Source: Pseudobdellovibrionaceae bacterium
GTDB lineage: Bacteria > Bdellovibrionota > Bdellovibrionia > Bdellovibrionales > Bdellovibrionaceae
Length of the DNA: 57,840 bases
Assembly (NCBI GenBank): GCA_016785955.1
Contig: JAEUWH010000088.1
Coordinates: 1-57,840 of the forward strand
Reading direction: 5' to 3'
Below the pieces are notes generated by a model that saw only the letters and a program-made list of their open reading frames with translations, ran no database searches and had not been told where the DNA came from. Positions 9,098-17,923 of this stretch are shown here, piece after piece (within the stretch, counting starts at the first letter, position 1; the number at the start of each line of letters is the position of its first letter). The position numbers and the translations under genes were made by a program.

Positions 9098-10108
9098 TCA
9101 GTAATTGATTTGTGAAGAATACAAAACTCCAATTTCATCACGATCTACAAACGTATCCTTAAACACACGATAGAACGGGCCAACACCCCAATCGAAATTT
9201 TTTTCCGAACGACAAAAACCTAACGACCACGCCAGCTCACTTTGATTGGCTTGCTGCCAACGACTCAGTCCCGTTGAAATTCGTCCCCATGAACCAACAT
9301 ATTCGAAACCACCTTTCAGCCGATGCGTTCCAGCGAAATAGTAAGTGTCCGATATCGAATAGGTAAATCCTTTCGTGCCAAACTTAACCCCCAGATCCAA
9401 TTCCCAGTTGTGCTTCAAATCAAATCCTTGATTCAACTCTTGGCGTATCATTTGGTTTTGCATCAAGGACCAAGCCCGCGTTTTCACTTTGCCTTCATCA
9501 CTGATTAACAACTTCGGCGTTTTTAAATGAGTCCCCAGGATGAATGACTCTGACTCCATCAAAAAGCCAAACCCCACCTGTGCTGAAATAAATTCTTTTT
9601 GCGTGTCTATGAATTTTACGGGCGTGTCCATGTTAGCCGCATTCATCAATGTTTCGGCCTTACTTTGTTGATCATTATTGAATGTCAAACCCCACCCCAC
9701 ATTCCACATGGGGGAAAGCTTTAAACCAACTCCTAAATGTAACTCGATACCACGCAGCTCTTCGACACTTTCCAAAGTATCAGACTGCAATTTAATTTTT
9801 TCGACATTGTTTTTCAGCACCATTCCCCAGCCACCCCAACTTTGCCCTAAGCCGGAAGACAAAACGCGCGGTTCAATCGCAATCGGAGCCCGATCGGCTT
9901 TGTATTCCGCCTGATTCGGTCGATAAGAAAAACGATTCAACGCATTCAGTGACCCCGAAAAACTCATCCCTTGATGAAAAGAACCAAAATTTGCGGGGAA
10001 CTCGGTAATGTCCCCTGGAGAGGTAATGTCACTATAGTTAAAATAGTGCTCAGTCGCATACGAAGTGGAAACAATCAGCAAAATAAAACCCAAAGCTTTT
10101 CTTACCAT
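9098..10108 (-). CDS. Outer-membrane beta-barrel protein
   Basis: A 336-residue protein with a signal peptide (ALGFILLIVSTSYA) and a body of alternating aromatic/polar strands (VGLKLSPMWNVGWGLTF; FTYSISDTYYFAGTHRLKGG). It ends in ...SSQINY; a terminal aromatic residue is typical of BAM-inserted barrels. The overall pattern resembles the FadL/OMPP1 transporter superfamily, but no signature is decisive. The start overlaps the end of the SfsA gene by 7 bases, so the two are translationally coupled. Confidence 0.8.
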   Translation of the reverse strand: MVRKALGFILLIVSTSYATEHYFNYSDITSPGDITEFPANFGSFHQGMSFSGSLNALNRFSYRPNQAEYKADRAPIAIEPRVLSSGLGQSWGGWGMVLKNNVEKIKLQSDTLESVEELRGIELHLGVGLKLSPMWNVGWGLTFNNDQQSKAETLMNAANMDTPVKFIDTQKEFISAQVGFGFLMESESFILGTHLKTPKLLISDEGKVKTRAWSLMQNQMIRQELNQGFDLKHNWELDLGVKFGTKGFTYSISDTYYFAGTHRLKGGFEYVGSWGRISTGLSRWQQANQSELAWSLGFCRSEKNFDWGVGPFYRVFKDTFVDRDEIGVLYSSQINY

Positions 10109-10797
10109 CGGACTGGCAAAACCTTTTTAGTCAAAGTCATCCCATGTGGCGAAACCTCGCAAATAATGGGTGTCATTAGCACGCCCAGATCTTGAGCCTG
10201 TTTCAATAACGTTGCGTACTCGGGATCAATTTCTTTGGCTGACATGAAACTATCAACATCGCTTCGCTGAATAAAGAAAACAATCTCCGCGCCCTGTCCC
10301 TGCTGTTTCAAAACCATCAATTCTTTTAAATGTTTCTGGCCTCGGGTTGTTTCTGCATCTGGAAACTGGGCCGATGTCCCATTTTTTAAAGTGACATTTT
10401 TTACCTCGATAAAATGATGCTCACGACCTCGAGTCAGCCTAAAATCTAAGCGAGTTTCCGCATTGAGTTTAAATTCTGGCTTAATTTCTGAATATCCCTG
10501 CCAATGCGCTAGCCAGCCTCCGTGGAGCGCTTCATTCATCATTTTGTTGGGCGTATTCGTGTTAACACCTACAAAACCGGTCGGAGTTGTAACCACCTCC
10601 AAAGTGTACTTCAATTTACGACTAGGGTCGGAAGACTCTGTAAAATAACAATCTTGATCTGCAAACAAACACGACTTTAAACTCCCTGTGTTCGGCACAT
10701 GGGCTGTAACTAATTGATTTTCATACATAATATCTGCAAAAAATCGCTTATATCGCTTTTTAAGCTGACCTTTCTTCATCACCCGTTCAAATTTCAT
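10102..10797 (-). CDS. sfsA: SfsA family DNA-binding/nuclease-like protein
   Basis: A 231-residue protein matching SfsA (PF03749) throughout: KKRYKRFFAD, VTAHVPNTGSLKSCL, FVGVNTNTPNKMM, RLDFRL, HFIEVKNVTL, FPDAETTRGQKHLKEL and IVFFIQRSDV. The EVKN segment corresponds to the PD-(D/E)XK-like catalytic core. In E. coli SfsA was named for stimulating maltose fermentation genes and binds DNA; its cellular role is unsettled. It is divergent from lipA across a 192-bp gap and sits upstream of the barrel gene on the same transcript. Confidence 0.94.
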   Translation of the reverse strand: MKFERVMKKGQLKKRYKRFFADIMYENQLVTAHVPNTGSLKSCLFADQDCYFTESSDPSRKLKYTLEVVTTPTGFVGVNTNTPNKMMNEALHGGWLAHWQGYSEIKPEFKLNAETRLDFRLTRGREHHFIEVKNVTLKNGTSAQFPDAETTRGQKHLKELMVLKQQGQGAEIVFFIQRSDVDSFMSAKEIDPEYATLLKQAQDLGVLMTPIICEVSPHGMTLTKKVLPVRW

Positions 10798-10989
10798 AAC
10801 TCCATCCTATTGAAACCATATTTGCTCATTGCCGAAAAAAAATAGCCTTAAATCCTTACAGATGAGGACACACCCTAACAAAATTTACAAAATATTTTTC
10901 CGTCGCATTGCCGAATGAAGTGCTTTAAGCTACATAAACCATTAACTAGAGTAAATAATTAAATTTCTTAGCAAAAGTGAGATTGGATT

Positions 10990-11919
10990 ATGCGAAATCC
11001 GAAGCCGTCATGGCTCAAAGTGAAAGCTCCGAGTGGTGAGAACTACACCCGAATTAAAGACCTTCTGGGTGAACTGAAATTGGCGACTGTCTGCCAAGAA
11101 GCCAAATGCCCCAACATGGGTGAGTGCTGGAGTGGCGGGACTGCGACATTTATGTTAATGGGCGAAGTCTGCACCCGAGGATGTAAATTTTGTCACGTGA
11201 AAACAGGAAATCCCAAAGGCGCTATTGACCCATTCGAGCCCGAAAAAGTTGCGTACTCGATTTCGCAAATGAATTTGAATTATGTTGTGATCACCAGTGT
11301 CGATCGCGATGATTTAGAAGACCAAGGCTCGGCCCACTTTGCACGAACAGTCTCGACAATCAAAAAATTGCAACCCGATTTAATCGTCGAAATTTTAACT
11401 CCTGATTTCCGTGGCAATAAAGCCTTGATTGAACAGTTAGCGGACAGTCTGCCCGATGTATTTGCCCAGAATATCGAAACCGTTCGCCGTCTGACGCCAT
11501 CAGTACGTGATCCACGTGCTGGTTACGACCAAACGATGTCCGTTTTGAAAATTGTTAAAGACCATAAACCCACCATGTACACAAAATCTTCGTTGATGCT
11601 GGGCTTAGGTGAAACCGATGAAGAAATCATGGAAACGCTTCATGATCTGCGTGCGGTTCAATGTGACGTGATTACATTTGGTCAGTATTTACAACCGACC
11701 GAACGTCATTTAAAAGTTATTGACTACATCACCCCCGAGAAATTCAAGTATTGGCAAGAGGTCGCAGAAGGAATGGGCTTTCTGTACGTCGCTTCAGGCC
11801 CACTTGTTCGCAGCTCCTACCGTGCTGGCGAATTTTTCCTAGAAGGCGTGATTCGTAAACAAAAACAAAACAATAACCAAAACAATCAAAAAAATAAAAA
11901 TTTAGAAAAATCAGTTTAG
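10990..11919 (+). CDS. lipA: Lipoyl synthase
   Basis: A 309-residue radical-SAM enzyme that inserts two sulfurs into protein-bound octanoyl groups. Both Fe-S clusters are visible: the auxiliary cluster cysteines C35, C40 and C46 ([13 protein letters not shown]) and the radical-SAM C61-x3-C65-x2-C68 (CTRGCKFC). The conserved RSSYRAGE near the C-terminus supplies the Ser ligand. Odd point: the last ~20 residues are a Lys/Asn/Gln low-complexity tail absent from most LipA. It is the first gene of a block with the lipoylated E2, its E3 and lipB, so cofactor synthesis and acceptor are encoded together. Confidence 0.98.
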   Translation: MRNPKPSWLKVKAPSGENYTRIKDLLGELKLATVCQEAKCPNMGECWSGGTATFMLMGEVCTRGCKFCHVKTGNPKGAIDPFEPEKVAYSISQMNLNYVVITSVDRDDLEDQGSAHFARTVSTIKKLQPDLIVEILTPDFRGNKALIEQLADSLPDVFAQNIETVRRLTPSVRDPRAGYDQTMSVLKIVKDHKPTMYTKSSLMLGLGETDEEIMETLHDLRAVQCDVITFGQYLQPTERHLKVIDYITPEKFKYWQEVAEGMGFLYVASGPLVRSSYRAGEFFLEGVIRKQKQNNNQNNQKNKNLEKSV

Positions 11920-11920
11920 T

Positions 11921-11986
11921 TTGGAACAATTTGGTTGAAACAATTTATTGGAATAATTTAGCTTTAACAATTATTAGGAACAATTT
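11921..11986 (+). repeat. Degenerate 27-bp repeat between lipA and the E2 gene
   Basis: The motif AAYAATTW occurs five times at 11925, 11939, 11952, 11966 and 11979, spaced 14, 13, 14 and 13 bases. At a longer scale this is ~2.5 copies of a degenerate 27-bp unit starting TTGGAAYAATTT. It fills most of the 88-base gap before the E2 ribosome binding site (AAGGAG). Confidence 0.7.
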
Positions 11987-12007
11987 TAAAATTACAAGGA
12001 GAGTACG

Positions 12008-13678
12008 ATGGCATTTGACTTAAAGTTACCGGAACTAGGGGAAGGCGTAACCGAAGGTGAGTTGATCAAGTGGTTAGTCAAACCCGGTGATACGGTTAAA
12101 GCAGACCAGTCCGTAGCCGAAATCATGACGGATAAAGCCACCGTCGAAGTTCCCACCACGCGCTCCGGTGTCATTAAAGAATTGAAATTCAAAGCCGGCG
12201 AGGTCATCAAAGTCGAATCCACCATCTTAACTCTTGAAGAATCAGGCGGGGCAATAAAGAGCACGACTCCGACGGCGCCAGCTGCAAAACCGGCGGCGGC
12301 ACCCCCGACAAATGGCCACGCATTCAATCCTCCGACCACTACCGTTTCCGCCAACGGCGCCGCGGGCGGGACTTTTGAGCTAAAACTTCCTGAACTTGGT
12401 GAAGGCGTAACCGAAGGCGAATTGATCAAATGGTTAGTCAAACCTGGTGATACAGTGAAGCCAGATCAATCGATCGCCGAAATCATGACCGATAAAGCCA
12501 CCGTCGAAGTTCCCACATCAAAAGGTGGAACTGTAAAAGAATTGAAGTTCAAGGCTGGCGATGTCGTGAAGGTAGAATCTGTTTTATTAACTCTCAGTAC
12601 CGACGGCGGCAGCACGGCCGTGAAAACAGCCCCGGCCAGCCAAGCGACTACGGCGCCTCAAAAAGTACACGCTTCACAACCGGAACGATCCATGGCCGCA
12701 GCGGCTTCGACGACGGCCGCGACAAGCACAACGTTTTATCCACCCGTGATGGATTCAAAAGTGTTAGCAACGCCATCGACTCGTCGTTTAGCGCGAGAAA
12801 TGCAAATTGATATCAATGGTGTCAGCGGTACGGGTCTAGCGGGCCGAGTGACTCGTGAAGATATCTTGAAGCAACTTGATTCTGTTTCGATCAGCGCGCG
12901 CGGTCCAGCCACCTCAACGACAAATGGATCTATTTCATTCCCTAAACCGGGCTACTCTTCAAATATGGCGAACGCAGAAGAGCGCGTGGCCTTGAAAGGT
13001 ATCCGCAAAAAAATTGCCGAAAATATGCAAATGGCGAAACACATCATCCCTCACTTTACGTTGATGGATGAAGTGGACGTTACGGAACTTGTGGCCTTCC
13101 GCGAATCAATGAAAGACGTCGCGGAAAAAGCCGGAACGAAAATCACCTACTTGCCGTTGGTAATGAAAGCCCTGATTGCCACGATCCGCGAATTTCCTCA
13201 GTTCAATGCTTCGATTGATGATCAAGCGCAAGAAATCGTTTATAAGAAATATTTCAATTTGGGTTTTGCGGCCGATACACCCAATGGCTTGGTCGTTCCT
13301 GTGATCAAAGGTGCTGATCAAAAATCAGTACTGGATCTTTCGAAAGAAATTTTAGATTTGTCTAAACGAGCGCGTGACAACAAATTAAAAATTGACGAGA
13401 TGAAAGGCGCAACAATCACGATCACGAACATCGGCTCGGTTGGCGGCACGTATGCCACTCCGATCATTAACCATCCAGAAGTGGCAATTCTGGGTATGTA
13501 CAAAATCCAAGACCGTCTAGAACTGACAACTGAGGGCAAAGTCATCAGCAAAAAGTACATGAACTTCACGATCACGGCGGATCACCGTCTGATCGACGGC
13601 GCGGTCGCCGCGCGCTTCTTGAAATCATTCTTGGGACGTATTCAAAAACCAGCATTGCTCATGTTGGACATGCACTAG
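12008..13678 (+). CDS. 2-oxoacid dehydrogenase E2 (dihydrolipoyl acyltransferase), two lipoyl domains
   Basis: A 556-residue E2 component. Two nearly identical lipoyl domains lie at ~2-78 and ~124-200, with target lysines K43 and K163 in EIMTDKATVEVP. Ala/Pro/Thr-rich linkers separate them from a peripheral-subunit (E3)-binding domain at ~250-290 (ATPSTRRLAREM ... GRVTREDIL). The C-terminal acyltransferase domain ends with the catalytic DHRLIDG (H526, D530). It belongs to the pyruvate or branched-chain dehydrogenase complex; next to lpd, pyruvate is the likelier substrate. E1 is not adjacent. The two lipoyl-domain DNA segments are highly similar, implying a fairly recent duplication or gene conversion. 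Confidence 0.95.
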   Translation: MAFDLKLPELGEGVTEGELIKWLVKPGDTVKADQSVAEIMTDKATVEVPTTRSGVIKELKFKAGEVIKVESTILTLEESGGAIKSTTPTAPAAKPAAAPPTNGHAFNPPTTTVSANGAAGGTFELKLPELGEGVTEGELIKWLVKPGDTVKPDQSIAEIMTDKATVEVPTSKGGTVKELKFKAGDVVKVESVLLTLSTDGGSTAVKTAPASQATTAPQKVHASQPERSMAAAASTTAATSTTFYPPVMDSKVLATPSTRRLAREMQIDINGVSGTGLAGRVTREDILKQLDSVSISARGPATSTTNGSISFPKPGYSSNMANAEERVALKGIRKKIAENMQMAKHIIPHFTLMDEVDVTELVAFRESMKDVAEKAGTKITYLPLVMKALIATIREFPQFNASIDDQAQEIVYKKYFNLGFAADTPNGLVVPVIKGADQKSVLDLSKEILDLSKRARDNKLKIDEMKGATITITNIGSVGGTYATPIINHPEVAILGMYKIQDRLELTTEGKVISKKYMNFTITADHRLIDGAVAARFLKSFLGRIQKPALLMLDMH

Positions 13679-13696
13679 GGATAAAAGGAATTAGAT

Positions 13697-15139
13697 ATGC
13701 AAAAATTTGATGTAGTAGTAGTTGGCAGTGGTCCCGGTGGTTACGTAGCGGCAATCAAATGTGCGCAGCTAGGCTTGAACACCGCCATCATAGAAAAAGA
13801 AAAACTGGGTGGTGTGTGCTTGAACGTGGGTTGTATTCCCTCCAAAGCAATGATCACAGCCGCTCACTGGTTGGATAAGGTGGAACATGGTTTTCCAGAA
13901 ATGGGAATCGAAGTCTCGAAACCTAAAATTGATTTCAAAAAAATGGTCGCTTGGAAGCAATCAGTTTGCGACAAAATGAGCGGCGGTGTTAGCCAGTTGC
14001 TTAAAGGGAACAAAGTTACTATTTTTGCGGGAACAGCAGAGTTTGTGTCCTCTACCCAAATCGAAGTCCAATCCACCAAAGGCAAAGAAATACTCGAGAC
14101 CAAGTACATGATTTTGGCTCTGGGGTCTCGCCCGATCCAAATCCCTGGATTCGAGTTTGACGAAAAAAACATTGTCTCGTCCACCGGCGCTTTGGATTTG
14201 GACGCAATTCCAAAACGTATGGTGACGATCGGTGGTGGATACATCGGTCTAGAGATCTCGTCGTACATGAAGAAACTGGGTACCGAGGTCACCATTCTTG
14301 AAGCCGCGGATTCCCTTTTAGCAGGTGTTGCTGATCCCGATTGCTCTCAAGTGGTCGCTCGTAAATTGAAAAAATCAGGCGTTAAAGTGATTCATCAAGC
14401 AAAGGCCAAAACTCAAAAGAAAACCGGGAACGAGTACGAAATCACTTACGAGTTGAACGGTAAAATGGAAACATTAAAAGCCGATAAAATTTTAGTCACG
14501 GTCGGACGTCGCCCCAATGGCGATCAACCGTCACTTAAAAAATTGGGAATCCAAATTGACGAGCGTGGATTTGTAAAAGTCGATGCCCAACGCCGCACCA
14601 ACGTGAAAACTATTTTCGCGATCGGTGATTTGTGCGGACAACCGATGTTGGCTCATAAAGCCAGCCATGAAGGAGTCATGGTCGCCGAAATCATCAAAGG
14701 TGTCCCACGCGTGTTTGATGTAAAAACAATCCCCGCGGTTGTCTTTACAGATCCTGAAATTGCTTCGGCCGGCATGTTAGAATCCGAAGCCCTCGCGAAA
14801 GGCTATAAAAACTTGAAAGTTGCCAAGTTCCCATTCGCCGCCAACGGCCGCGCCGTTTCGATGATGGAAACGGATGGATTCGTAAAAATGATCGCCGCAG
14901 AAAATGATGTGTTACTGGGTGTTCACATTGTCGGACCCGAAGCTTCGAATCTGATTTCTGAAGCAGTCTTGGCAATTGAAATGGGCGCGCGCCTGCAAGA
15001 CCTGGCGTTGTCGATTCATCCACATCCCACTCTTGGGGAAACAATGATGGAAGCCGCAGAAGCAACATTAGGTCACGCCATCCATATCATTCAAAAACCT
15101 TTACATACACCGGCTTCGGCCCCCACGGCAGTGAAGTAG
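13697..15139 (+). CDS. lpd: Dihydrolipoyl dehydrogenase (E3)
   Basis: A 480-residue flavoprotein disulfide reductase that reoxidises the E2 dihydrolipoyl arm with NAD+. It has the FAD-binding VVVGSGPGGYVAA at the N-terminus, the redox pair C41/C46 in GGVCLNVGCIPSK, the NAD-binding TIGGGYIGLEI, the second FAD motif TIFAIGDLCG, and a catalytic H443/E448 pair in HPHPTLGE. It lies 18 bases after the E2 gene and 4 bases before the following lipoprotein gene, clearly in one operon. No lipoyl domain is fused to it. Confidence 0.98.
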   Translation: MQKFDVVVVGSGPGGYVAAIKCAQLGLNTAIIEKEKLGGVCLNVGCIPSKAMITAAHWLDKVEHGFPEMGIEVSKPKIDFKKMVAWKQSVCDKMSGGVSQLLKGNKVTIFAGTAEFVSSTQIEVQSTKGKEILETKYMILALGSRPIQIPGFEFDEKNIVSSTGALDLDAIPKRMVTIGGGYIGLEISSYMKKLGTEVTILEAADSLLAGVADPDCSQVVARKLKKSGVKVIHQAKAKTQKKTGNEYEITYELNGKMETLKADKILVTVGRRPNGDQPSLKKLGIQIDERGFVKVDAQRRTNVKTIFAIGDLCGQPMLAHKASHEGVMVAEIIKGVPRVFDVKTIPAVVFTDPEIASAGMLESEALAKGYKNLKVAKFPFAANGRAVSMMETDGFVKMIAAENDVLLGVHIVGPEASNLISEAVLAIEMGARLQDLALSIHPHPTLGETMMEAAEATLGHAIHIIQKPLHTPASAPTAVK

Positions 15140-15143
15140 GCTT

Positions 15144-15584
15144 ATGAAATATGCATTGCGATTAGCTTTGTTTATAAGCGGGACGTTTTTGCTGTCGTGT
15201 AATTCGGCCAATCATCAAAATGATCGGGAGGCTTCGACCACAACGTCATTAGTAGCTCCCGAAGTGGCCGCGACCATTGAAATTACAAAAGCGATCCTGG
15301 ACCCCTCGGGTTTGGTCGTAAATACAATTAAAGGTCATATCTACTGCGGCGAAGGGGTAACCCAGCGCCCAGCTAATCGCGCACGAATTGATTTGGTCAG
15401 TAAAGGCAAGATTCTTACCTCGACCACGTCAAACATGGATGGAACCTATCAAATGAACTATAAAGCTGGATTCAAAGAAGGCTATCAAATCACGATCACG
15501 TCATCTAAATGTGGTCAAAAAACAGAGCCGCTTCCTGCAAATTTGGTAAAACAACAAGTTAGCATCGATTTTTGGATTAAATAA
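15144..15584 (+). CDS. Small lipoprotein with Ig-like/carboxypeptidase-regulatory-like fold
   Basis: 146 residues. It has a lipoprotein signal (LALFISGTFLLSC, Cys19). The mature part ends in a beta-rich segment (KGHIYCGEGVTQRPANRARI ... TTSNMDGTYQMNYKA) resembling carboxypeptidase regulatory-like domains: an internal DGTY and a pair of cysteines. It is wedged between lpd (4-base gap) and lipB (1-base TAATG overlap). Its presence inside a lipoate operon is unexplained; it may simply share the transcript. Confidence 0.75.
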   Translation: MKYALRLALFISGTFLLSCNSANHQNDREASTTTSLVAPEVAATIEITKAILDPSGLVVNTIKGHIYCGEGVTQRPANRARIDLVSKGKILTSTTSNMDGTYQMNYKAGFKEGYQITITSSKCGQKTEPLPANLVKQQVSIDFWIK

Positions 15585-16279
15585 TGAATACGGAATCAAT
15601 CACCACCCAAAATCTAGAAATTCAAGACTGGGGAATGATTGATTATTTTGAATCCAACAAACGACAACTCGAATTAGTTGAAAAAGTTCATCACGAAAAC
15701 TTACCCGGTATTATCGTTTTTTGCACTCACCCCGAAGTCGTCACCTTAGGTCGCGCGACAGAAGCGGGCGATGTATTTTCCTGGGATGGCCCCATTGCAG
15801 AAATCAGCCGCGGCGGACGAGCCACGTATCACGGACCATCTCAACTGGTAATTTATCCCATCATCAATCTTAAGCACGAACGTTTGGCGACACAGCAGCA
15901 ACAAGACGTCGTAGGCCACCTTCGTCGCCTCGAGAACGCAATTGTCGACTGGTTGAAAACTTTGAACATCGACGCTGAAGGAAAATCTTTAGATACTAAA
16001 CATCGTAAATCCCAAGTCGATCACAATGGCAAGTCCCTAGAAGAAACTGGAGTCTGGGTCGATGGAAAAAAAGTAGCCTCGCTCGGCATCGCCGTTAAAA
16101 AATGGGTCACCTATCATGGAGCTGCCATCAATTTATTGACCGACAACACCGCTTTTCGCGGTATGCACCCGTGTGGATTTTCACGTTCGATCATGACCGA
16201 CGTACAGACTTTGCTTGGACGCCCCCCCCAATTGGACGACACAAAAAGAATATTAGCGGAAAATTTGGCTAAAATTTAG
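15584..16279 (+). CDS. lipB: Octanoyl-ACP:protein octanoyltransferase
   Basis: A 231-residue LipB that transfers octanoate from ACP to lipoyl domains, the substrate for LipA. Visible signatures are GGRATYHGPSQLV, the catalytic Lys in VASLGIAVKKWVTYHG and the nucleophile C197 in MHPCGFSRSIMTD. An extra polar segment around 140-155 (KSLDTKHRKSQVD) is longer than in E. coli LipB. Its start overlaps the stop of the lipoprotein gene, so it closes the lipA-E2-lpd-lipoprotein-lipB operon. Confidence 0.95.
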   Translation: MNTESITTQNLEIQDWGMIDYFESNKRQLELVEKVHHENLPGIIVFCTHPEVVTLGRATEAGDVFSWDGPIAEISRGGRATYHGPSQLVIYPIINLKHERLATQQQQDVVGHLRRLENAIVDWLKTLNIDAEGKSLDTKHRKSQVDHNGKSLEETGVWVDGKKVASLGIAVKKWVTYHGAAINLLTDNTAFRGMHPCGFSRSIMTDVQTLLGRPPQLDDTKRILAENLAKI

Positions 16280-16297
16280 TTGGCTAAAATCTGCGGG

Positions 16298-16429
16298 TTT
16301 TCAGAGGGGAAAGTGGTTCGAGATAAAATCCTGTCTCGGGCCATCCAGGCCCTCGGGCAACCGCAGGGGAACGCGCATCCTGCGCCTGCGGAACCGGATT
16401 TTATCTCGAACCACTTTCCCCTCTGAAAA
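16298..16429. repeat. 132-nt element with perfect 34-bp inverted-repeat arms
   Basis: Arm 16298-16331 (begins TTTTCAGAGGGG, ends AAAATCC) is exactly reverse-complementary to 16396-16429 over 34 bases. The 64-base GC-rich interior holds further hairpins: GGGCC/GGCCC (16338-16342 with 16349-16353) and CCGCAGG/CCTGCGG (16361-16367 with 16385-16391). As RNA it would fold into a long stem with a branched head. No T-tract follows on either strand, so it is not a standard intrinsic terminator. It lies just after lipB. Confidence 0.95.
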
Positions 16430-16742
16430 TACTCGATTTGCAAGATGCTAGGGAGAAAAATAGCAATTGAAATAGGAATAGGCGCAGGCGGAGGAGGGGG
16501 AGAAAGAAGAGGAGATCGAAGAAGCTGCCGTGGGGGGGATCATCTCTAAGATTTTTATTCGAAAAATACGTTTTGGTGTATTTAGGCTGTGAGGACAGGA
16601 TGTCCGCGTTCTTTTTTAGAAAACTGACCTGTTTTTAGGAATGTATGAATACGGTACACTGTTTATGGTTTAGACAAAAAGATTTCCTTTATTTGCAAGG
16701 GATTGGGTTGTTTTGGGTATGCCATTTGCTCTGTATAATTAA
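16430..16742. other. Non-coding gap between the palindrome and the ADA-like gene
   Basis: I see no gene. A polypurine, G-rich tract (about 16479-16522, with GGCGGAGGAGGGGG) is followed by an AT-rich region with the promoter-like TATAAT. The G-run could favour unusual DNA or RNA structure; that is speculation. Confidence 0.5.
16734..16739 (+). promoter_or_regulatory. Consensus -10 box (TATAAT) immediately before an ORF
   Basis: A perfect TATAAT ends 4 bases before ATG 16743. Transcription starting ~7 bases downstream would begin inside or at the start codons (ATG 16743 or ATG 16752), implying a leaderless or nearly leaderless mRNA. No good -35 is seen at the usual distance. Confidence 0.5.
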
Positions 16743-17921
16743 ATGATTCGGATGCCTTTTGGGGTTTTATTTGCCCTACTCATTGGTTTATCTTCATATG
16801 GCAACAACTCTCACGAGCATTTTCGTTCGTTGTTTTTAGCCGAAAATTTTTTAGCCCTCGGTGACGATCTGTTTTCTGTTCCTGCCAATGAACAAACCTT
16901 GACGGAGGCCTTTGGACGTTACGACCAATTGCTATTGATGTTGCGAGTGAATTTTGGCATTCCTGAAAATAAAGCACACGAATTGGTATCTGAAGCGGAT
17001 TTTGCGAAAATGACATTGCACGAACTGTGTACACGCGTTCCTGGTGATGCCTCGGCCAATTTCAAAAAACTGGTGACGATGTCCATCCCGAACAAAGATG
17101 TATCGAACTTTGAAATGCGACAAATTTATGTTCTGCAAGAAGACATTCGCACCATTTGGTTAAAGAACCTGTCGAAAGACCAACTCGCCAAAGTTTACCG
17201 AAACTACTTTGAGACGGATCCTGCTGAAAACTGGAAAGAAATTCACATTTCCTTGTCGGCTCCTTACCTCACCGGGGAACATCGCTGGCGCTATGAACTT
17301 TTTCTTGAAATTGCACAGAGAAAATATCAGGCTAAAATCAAAAGTTTTCTGAGCATTCATCGAGACAAAATTGGCCAAACACCTGTTATTGCTTCCGAGC
17401 TGACGGCGATCGATGGGATTGATTTAACGGCCAGTATGTTTGAAGACAACAAGGCTAAAGAATCTAGTAAACTGAACACCTCCAAAAACGCGGCACTAGA
17501 GCATATTTTTGATTGGGCCAGCCAGAACGGTAAAGAAATTCGCATCCATGCCTTCGAAGGAGCCAATACAGGTCCCTTTTACGATATGCTGGAAACAGTT
17601 CTGAGCAGCTATCGCCGTCCCGTTAAAATCCGCATCGGTCACATTGGCTATTTAACAAAAGAATGGCTCGAGCGGATGAAAAAAAATTCTTTTTTGAATG
17701 TTACTTTTGATGTGAATGCTGCCTCTAACTATTGGCTTCAATCACGTAAAACTGCGGATTTGATTGAAATCATTAAGATGATTCACCACTATGGGTATTC
17801 GACCCATTTAGGAAGCGATGGGCGTGGCATACTGCCAAAGTCTTCGTATTTGGATCAAGTCAGAACTTTGAGAACGCACGGATTTAAATACATGTGCCAT
17901 AAATTCTATCTGCCAAAATAG
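16743..17921 (+). CDS. Secreted adenosine-deaminase-like (amidohydrolase-fold) protein
   Basis: 392 residues with a signal peptide (PFGVLFALLIGLSSYG). The C-terminal third follows the adenosine/AMP deaminase pattern: IRIHAFEGAN (His269; cf. HAGE), KIRIGHIGYL (His300; cf. RIGHG), a strand then NAASNY (cf. PTSN), and HLGSDGRGIL (Asp359; cf. the TDDP Asp). A possible N-terminal metal motif is H24-E-H26, just after the signal peptide. The central region is poorly conserved to my eye, and the canonical catalytic Glu sits in HAFE. If active, it would deaminate a purine nucleoside or related substrate in the periplasm or outside the cell, plausible for a scavenger of released nucleic acids. ATG 16752 is an equally good start. 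Confidence 0.65.
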   Translation: MIRMPFGVLFALLIGLSSYGNNSHEHFRSLFLAENFLALGDDLFSVPANEQTLTEAFGRYDQLLLMLRVNFGIPENKAHELVSEADFAKMTLHELCTRVPGDASANFKKLVTMSIPNKDVSNFEMRQIYVLQEDIRTIWLKNLSKDQLAKVYRNYFETDPAENWKEIHISLSAPYLTGEHRWRYELFLEIAQRKYQAKIKSFLSIHRDKIGQTPVIASELTAIDGIDLTASMFEDNKAKESSKLNTSKNAALEHIFDWASQNGKEIRIHAFEGANTGPFYDMLETVLSSYRRPVKIRIGHIGYLTKEWLERMKKNSFLNVTFDVNAASNYWLQSRKTADLIEIIKMIHHYGYSTHLGSDGRGILPKSSYLDQVRTLRTHGFKYMCHKFYLPK

Positions 17922-17923
17922 AT

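Noticed and set aside
12020-12590. Long direct repeat within one gene, possibly an assembly duplication
   Set aside because: It corresponds to two lipoyl domains of an E2 protein with many synonymous differences and different linkers, a normal family architecture.
16298-16429. Intrinsic terminator of the lip operon
   Set aside because: The stem is far longer than usual and no T-tract follows on either strand, so it is reported as a repeat of unknown role.
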